From CAZCZU01 sp964503475 (GTDB lineage: Bacteria; Pseudomonadota; Zetaproteobacteria; Mariprofundales; Mariprofundaceae), in assembly GCA_964503475.1 (NCBI GenBank), contig CAZCZU010000002.1, positions 53,948 to 117,947 of the forward strand: DNA of 64,000 nt, read 5' to 3'. The notes under the pieces are model-generated. The model saw nothing but the letters and a program-made list of their open reading frames with translations, did no database searches and was not told the DNA's origin. Shown piece after piece: positions 60,166 through 64,000 of the stretch. The first letter of the stretch is position 1; every line of letters starts with the position of its first letter. A program made the position numbers and the translations under genes.

Positions 60166-60284
60166 AGCGATACCTCCTTTGCCTGTTGCTGGAAGTGTAG
60201 CAGTGGCATTCGTTATCAGTAGAGGCGTATCCTTTTCACAATTCGCACTGGTGGGTAAGGTCGGTTGTGAGTAGGGGAGGAGCC

Positions 60285-61076
60285 ATGTCGACACGCGCCT
60301 CGTGGAGCAAAGAGCAGTTAAAGCTTGCCTTCAATCTCTATTGCCAGCTTCCGTTCGGTAGGCTGAGTAAAGGCACGCCCGAAATTATCGAACTGGCCGA
60401 GTTGATCGGGCGCACGCCCTCGGCCGTGGCCATGAAGCTGGTCAACCTCGCCAGCCTCGATCCGGCCATCACCGGCAGCGGCCGCAAGGGGCTGGGCAAT
60501 GCTTCGGCCTTGGATCGCGAGGTGTGGGAGGAGTTCCATGCCGATTGGGATGGGTTGGCTACAGAGTGCCTGCAGCTAGAAGAAACGCTGCGGGCCGAGA
60601 AGGGGCTACCCACCGAGCATGAGCAGGAAGCGGCCGAGCTACCCGAGGATTACACGGGCGAGACCCGGCAGGTGCTCACCGAGCAGCGTATCCGGCAAAA
60701 CTATTTTCGTCGTGCTGTTCTGAGCAGCTATCGCGGTCGCTGCTGCATGTCCGGCCTTTCCGAGCCGCGTCTATTGATTGCCAGCCACATCGTGCCGTGG
60801 AGCAGGGATCGCGAGAATCGCCTGAACCCCTCCAATGGCCTATGCCTATCTGCTCTACACGACAAAGCCTTCGATCAAGGGTTCATCACATTGGATGAAG
60901 ACTATCGTGTGCTTCTATCAGCAGAGTTGCTTCATCGGGATGACGCTTGTGTGCGCCAGGTGTTTCTACCATTGGCCGGTAAGCAGATTGAGCTTCCTGA
61001 GCGTTTTATGCCGGATCAGGCCTTTTTGGCGCGGCATCGAGAGGTGGAGTTTAAGGGGGCATGGATCAGAGGTTGA
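60285..61076 (+). CDS. HNH endonuclease (HNH_2 type, putative restriction enzyme)
   Basis: 263 residues. The N-terminal part (ELIGRTPSAVAMKLVNLASL) is a helix-turn-helix-like region; the HNH_2 domain occupies about 150-215 with CCMSGLSEPRLLIASHIVPW, then NPSNGLCLSALHDKAFDQGF. His-Ile-Val-Pro-Trp and Asn-Gly-Leu-Cys-Leu are the catalytic hallmarks. Proteins like this are annotated as restriction endonucleases, often in defence islands. GGGGAGGAG precedes the ATG at 60285. It converges on the helicase gene. Confidence 0.9.
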   Translation: MSTRASWSKEQLKLAFNLYCQLPFGRLSKGTPEIIELAELIGRTPSAVAMKLVNLASLDPAITGSGRKGLGNASALDREVWEEFHADWDGLATECLQLEETLRAEKGLPTEHEQEAAELPEDYTGETRQVLTEQRIRQNYFRRAVLSSYRGRCCMSGLSEPRLLIASHIVPWSRDRENRLNPSNGLCLSALHDKAFDQGFITLDEDYRVLLSAELLHRDDACVRQVFLPLAGKQIELPERFMPDQAFLARHREVEFKGAWIRG

Positions 61077-61112
61077 TACGCGAAACAAGACCTGGCCCCG
61101 AGGGTTTTATGT

Positions 61113-64000
61113 TCATTTGTTTCGGTTCACCTTATATCCGCCATTGCCCCGGCTAAGCTGTATCTCCGGCACGATGATTTCCCACTCCTCCTGATGATGC
61201 AGGTGGCGATATTGGCTATCCGATTCGTCTTTTGATCTTTGGACAATGGCATGAATAGTGACACTTTCTATTCTCCAGCCATGCTGTATTTCTGACTGTA
61301 ACTGTTTCAAGAAACTCTTGCTAAGAGCGCCGATTTTTTCATGGCTGTGAATTAATGCATTTTTCTCTAGATCAAGTTCCAGACCTTCCCCTTCGTTAAG
61401 ATGGGATGTGGCAATAGGCCGCTTTTGTCTGCCTGGAAAACCCAAATCAACATTGCCGAGACCACAAGTGATAATATCTTGTTCGAAAGATAGTTCTTTT
61501 GCTTCACTGGTTAACTTATGCGGGATGAGTTCGAGTTGGTCAAGCCAGCTGCAATTTGGACGCTGCATGAGGTAAAGGTTGCGTTTGGCACGTGTCATTG
61601 CGACATAACGCAGACGCAGTTCAGGTTCGAACTCTTTGGCTGATGCATTGTTTCCGGCAAACACAATGACACTATCAAATTCGAGCCCCTTGGCACTATG
61701 CATGGTGCCTACGCGAATGCCATGGCTGGACAGAATGTTTATTTCACGGCCAAGTTCGTAAAGCATACCGCGCCACTCTCGAAGGCTTCTACGGACATCT
61801 TGTTGCCCTTCGAAATCATCGTCGAGCCAGATCCATAAAGGCTCACAGGTGGGATGTGTTCGAATCCTTTCATCCAATTGCTGCCAGCGTTTTCTAATCT
61901 GGTTGGGGCTCAAAGGTTCGGTCCCTGTGATGCATTGCCGCATCGCGTGCACGGCCCGCAATCGATGCCATGGCAAGGATCGATCTTGTTGGATGATATC
62001 GATGGGCAGACCCTCTGCCCGAAGGCGGCGAGCCAATTTTTGATAATCGCTATGATGACGGCAAAGAATCGCAATCTCTTGAGGCGGAACGTTCTTGTCG
62101 TTAATTAGATGTTGGCAGATCTCTACAGCTTTTTGATTCAACTGCTCAGGGTGACCGTCGAAAAGAGATACTACTCCGTGCCCATCGACTGCCTGGATTG
62201 GATACGCCTGTTTCATGCGTTCGGAGTGCAGCGCAATGAATTGATTGGCAGCCGTCACAACCTCCGGGCAAGAGCGGAAGTTATGAACCATAAATTCCAC
62301 TTTGGCCTGATAGTCATCCTGAAACTGATGAATGTACTGGTTGGATGAACCGTTCCACTCATAGATATTTTGATCATCGTCACCAACAGCGAACATGCCC
62401 AGCTGCTCTTCCTCGCTTTCATGCAGGGTGCGACCAGCAAGCGAAGAGAGCAGGGCATATTGCTCTTCATTGATGTCCTGGTATTCATCTACAAAGATGT
62501 AACGGAACCCAGCGAGGAGCTTTTGGCGTAGAGATTCGCTTTCTTGCTCTGAATCAATGTCGTGCTCAGCCAATAATGCGGTGGCCTTCGGAATTAGGTG
62601 TTTAGACCAAGTTTCAAATTCATCCGGATTGTCAGGTGGCATTTCGCCCGTTAGCTGCATGGCGAGTCGATGATAGGTATGGATCTCCAATCGGTTGGCA
62701 CGGTTGCCGAGCATGAGCGGATCGCGAAGCCGGTGTTTGAGTTCCGTGGCCGTGGCACGGTTAAAGGCAAGTATCAATATGCTTTCGGCCGGTACGCGCT
62801 CGACGGCCACAAGATAGGCCACTCGATGAACGATCAGTCGGGTTTTTCCGGAGCCTGGCCCGGCCAGTACAAGTAGGTTCTGTTCCTTATCAAGGTTAAC
62901 AATTCTACGCTGCGTGTCAGAAAGTGTGCCGAGAATCTCTTGCAACCGTACTGGGCTTGCCGGTGTGTTTAATGCATCGGGAGCGGTTGGAGATGGACTC
63001 TCGGAAAAGTACTTTTGCAGTAGTTTCTTTTCTGGCATTTGAAAATAGTCGTCCAGCAGCACCTCTGCCTGATGTGATTGCTTGTCCGCCATTTTGACAG
63101 CCCACTCACGCATCAAATGAACTTGCCGAATTTGTGCCTGGTAATGATCGGCTAAGGGCTGAAATGCTCCTCGCCCGGGCTTTTTCGTGTTGCGGGGGAT
63201 TTGCAAAGTCATGGCCGGATGAAAAATGGCTGCGCCACTGTCGAGGCCTAGTACCTCGTACTGTTGAAGCGAAAGTAGAGCGCGCTCGGATAGCTCATCC
63301 TGCCCGGCAGCTGTTCGTGTGGTGATGTTGGATTCAAGCGCGGTTTGCAATGCTCCCAGTTTGAAGGGGAGGCGTATCTTGCCTTTGTCTCCTTTTGGAA
63401 TCATGGAATAGAGGTGCTCGAGTGTCGCATCACTCAATCTCTGGCGCTGTTCAATGCGGTCGAATGATGTGGCGAAATCTTTTTTCCAGAACAGTTTATG
63501 GGTTCCGCGAGCCACCGGGGCGATACGAACCAGCTTGTCGAGTTTTGCCCACAAGCCGAGAAGCATCATGATGATGTGCGGAAAAATATTTTCCGTACCG
63601 GTGGTCTCGCGCAAGAGGTTGCAGGTATGATTAAGATGAAGTTGAAAAGCCTGATCATCTTCACCCTGGGCATGCTCTTTGATCAAATCGAATAGTTGTT
63701 TTTCAAGCTCGGACAGTTGTGACAGTGCTTTGCGGCTGTCGCCTTTCGTGAAGGTCGTGAGCCAGGCAATCAGAGACATATCATGATCCATGATGCCAGC
63801 CTGTTGGAGGCCGTGGATCGCTGCAAAAATCACGTTTGGCTCATAGCCTGTCTGTTGGGCGAGGGCATCAATGTTGATGGTCTCTTCGTTGTCGAATTGC
63901 ATAATGGCTTGGGCAATAGTGAGCCAAACTTCAATATTGTTCTGACCTGAACTCTCCCCATTTTTTGGCTGTAGGAATCGATAAGTGTTTGGGATATTGG
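61113..64000 (-). CDS. UvrD/Rep-type helicase, probably the C-terminal part of a RecQ-UvrD fusion; 5' end outside the window
   Basis: The reading frame is open to the window edge: 32 further codons upstream of the first visible ATG (63902) have no stop, so the gene continues. The seen 960 residues hold a helical N-terminal part (DALAQQTGYEPNVIFAAIHG; resembles the tail of a RecQ module), then a UvrD helicase with Walker A in NLLVLAGPGSGKTRLIVHRV, YIFVDEYQDINEEQYALLSS, GDDDQNIYEWNGSS, and motifs V/VI in GTMHSAKGLEFDSVIVFAG and LRYVAMTRAKRNLYLMQRP. GC content is clearly lower than in most of the window. A DNA repair or defence helicase is likely; the RecQ half is inferred, not seen. Confidence 0.88.
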   Translation of the reverse strand, partial: NIPNTYRFLQPKNGESSGQNNIEVWLTIAQAIMQFDNEETINIDALAQQTGYEPNVIFAAIHGLQQAGIMDHDMSLIAWLTTFTKGDSRKALSQLSELEKQLFDLIKEHAQGEDDQAFQLHLNHTCNLLRETTGTENIFPHIIMMLLGLWAKLDKLVRIAPVARGTHKLFWKKDFATSFDRIEQRQRLSDATLEHLYSMIPKGDKGKIRLPFKLGALQTALESNITTRTAAGQDELSERALLSLQQYEVLGLDSGAAIFHPAMTLQIPRNTKKPGRGAFQPLADHYQAQIRQVHLMREWAVKMADKQSHQAEVLLDDYFQMPEKKLLQKYFSESPSPTAPDALNTPASPVRLQEILGTLSDTQRRIVNLDKEQNLLVLAGPGSGKTRLIVHRVAYLVAVERVPAESILILAFNRATATELKHRLRDPLMLGNRANRLEIHTYHRLAMQLTGEMPPDNPDEFETWSKHLIPKATALLAEHDIDSEQESESLRQKLLAGFRYIFVDEYQDINEEQYALLSSLAGRTLHESEEEQLGMFAVGDDDQNIYEWNGSSNQYIHQFQDDYQAKVEFMVHNFRSCPEVVTAANQFIALHSERMKQAYPIQAVDGHGVVSLFDGHPEQLNQKAVEICQHLINDKNVPPQEIAILCRHHSDYQKLARRLRAEGLPIDIIQQDRSLPWHRLRAVHAMRQCITGTEPLSPNQIRKRWQQLDERIRTHPTCEPLWIWLDDDFEGQQDVRRSLREWRGMLYELGREINILSSHGIRVGTMHSAKGLEFDSVIVFAGNNASAKEFEPELRLRYVAMTRAKRNLYLMQRPNCSWLDQLELIPHKLTSEAKELSFEQDIITCGLGNVDLGFPGRQKRPIATSHLNEGEGLELDLEKNALIHSHEKIGALSKSFLKQLQSEIQHGWRIESVTIHAIVQRSKDESDSQYRHLHHQEEWEIIVPEIQLSRGNGGYKVNRNK

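Overview
The window is a high-GC (roughly 60% by eye), gene-dense piece of a Gram-negative, free-living proteobacterial chromosome. Pointers are a lipoprotein-type export cluster with an outer-membrane barrel, TonB-like and PbpC proteins, an E. coli-type zinc HemB with HemX/HemY, and a PatZ-type acetyltransferase. I cannot fix the class; beta-, gamma- and zeta-proteobacteria all fit. A 100-base run of N shows that this is a draft scaffold. No rRNA, tRNA, CRISPR array or intact transposase was found.

Layout. 1-10.1 kb: end of a tRNA-hydroxylation enzyme (trhP), a DUF3592 membrane protein, a cyclic-nucleotide cyclase with a globin behind it, an HDAC-like deacetylase, the ggt-terB-DUF1232 string, and a minus-strand run NusG_II / Gx / tonB-like / mutY. 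10.1-17.5 kb: SDR, MscS and DUF2339 proteins, then the haem operon hemD-hemB-hemX-hemY. 17.5-26.5 kb: recQ, a NERD membrane protein, two very small genes (52 and 65 aa), a 3-hydroxyisobutyrate-type dehydrogenase, a lysine acetyltransferase and DUF3422. 26.5-32.2 kb: YceI, a permease-like protein, PEBP, epimerase, PhzF, dienelactone hydrolase and DUF3775. 32.2-42 kb: a 1918-residue alpha-2-macroglobulin with pbpC, then an AIF-like flavoprotein and a small membrane protein. 42-47.6 kb: a minus-strand LolA-like / two FtsX-type permeases / ATPase / beta-barrel cluster. 47.7-48.3 kb: a tandem array of about 122-bp structured repeats interrupted by the assembly gap. 48.3-57.9 kb: thioredoxin, HD-GYP, flavodoxin, a periplasmic MsrA with a DipZ-like redoxin, esterase, Old Yellow Enzyme, a second NERD protein, DUF6765 and a LuxR/hydrolase fusion. 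57.9-64 kb: an accessory zone with a poly-cysteine protein, a winged-helix/nucleotidyltransferase pair, TspO, an HNH nuclease and the 3' part of a UvrD-type helicase that runs off the window.

How genes work together. The haem genes form one tightly packed operon supplying two tetrapyrrole steps plus two membrane accessory proteins. The LolA-like cluster looks like a self-contained route for moving a lipid or lipoprotein from inner to outer membrane. Secreted MsrA and its overlapping DipZ-like partner look like a periplasmic methionine-sulfoxide repair unit. Alpha-2-macroglobulin and PbpC form the usual bacterial pair for envelope protection and repair.

The strongest unexplained signals are: (1) the repeat array and its solitary relative 21 kb away, whose hairpins keep pairing although their sequences change; (2) a run of nine consecutive cysteines in a cytoplasmic protein; (3) a LuxR regulator fused to an alpha/beta hydrolase that lacks the nucleophile; (4) a toxin-antitoxin-like pair with a 14-bp palindrome at its start, preceded by a decayed copy of its own 3' junction with tspO.
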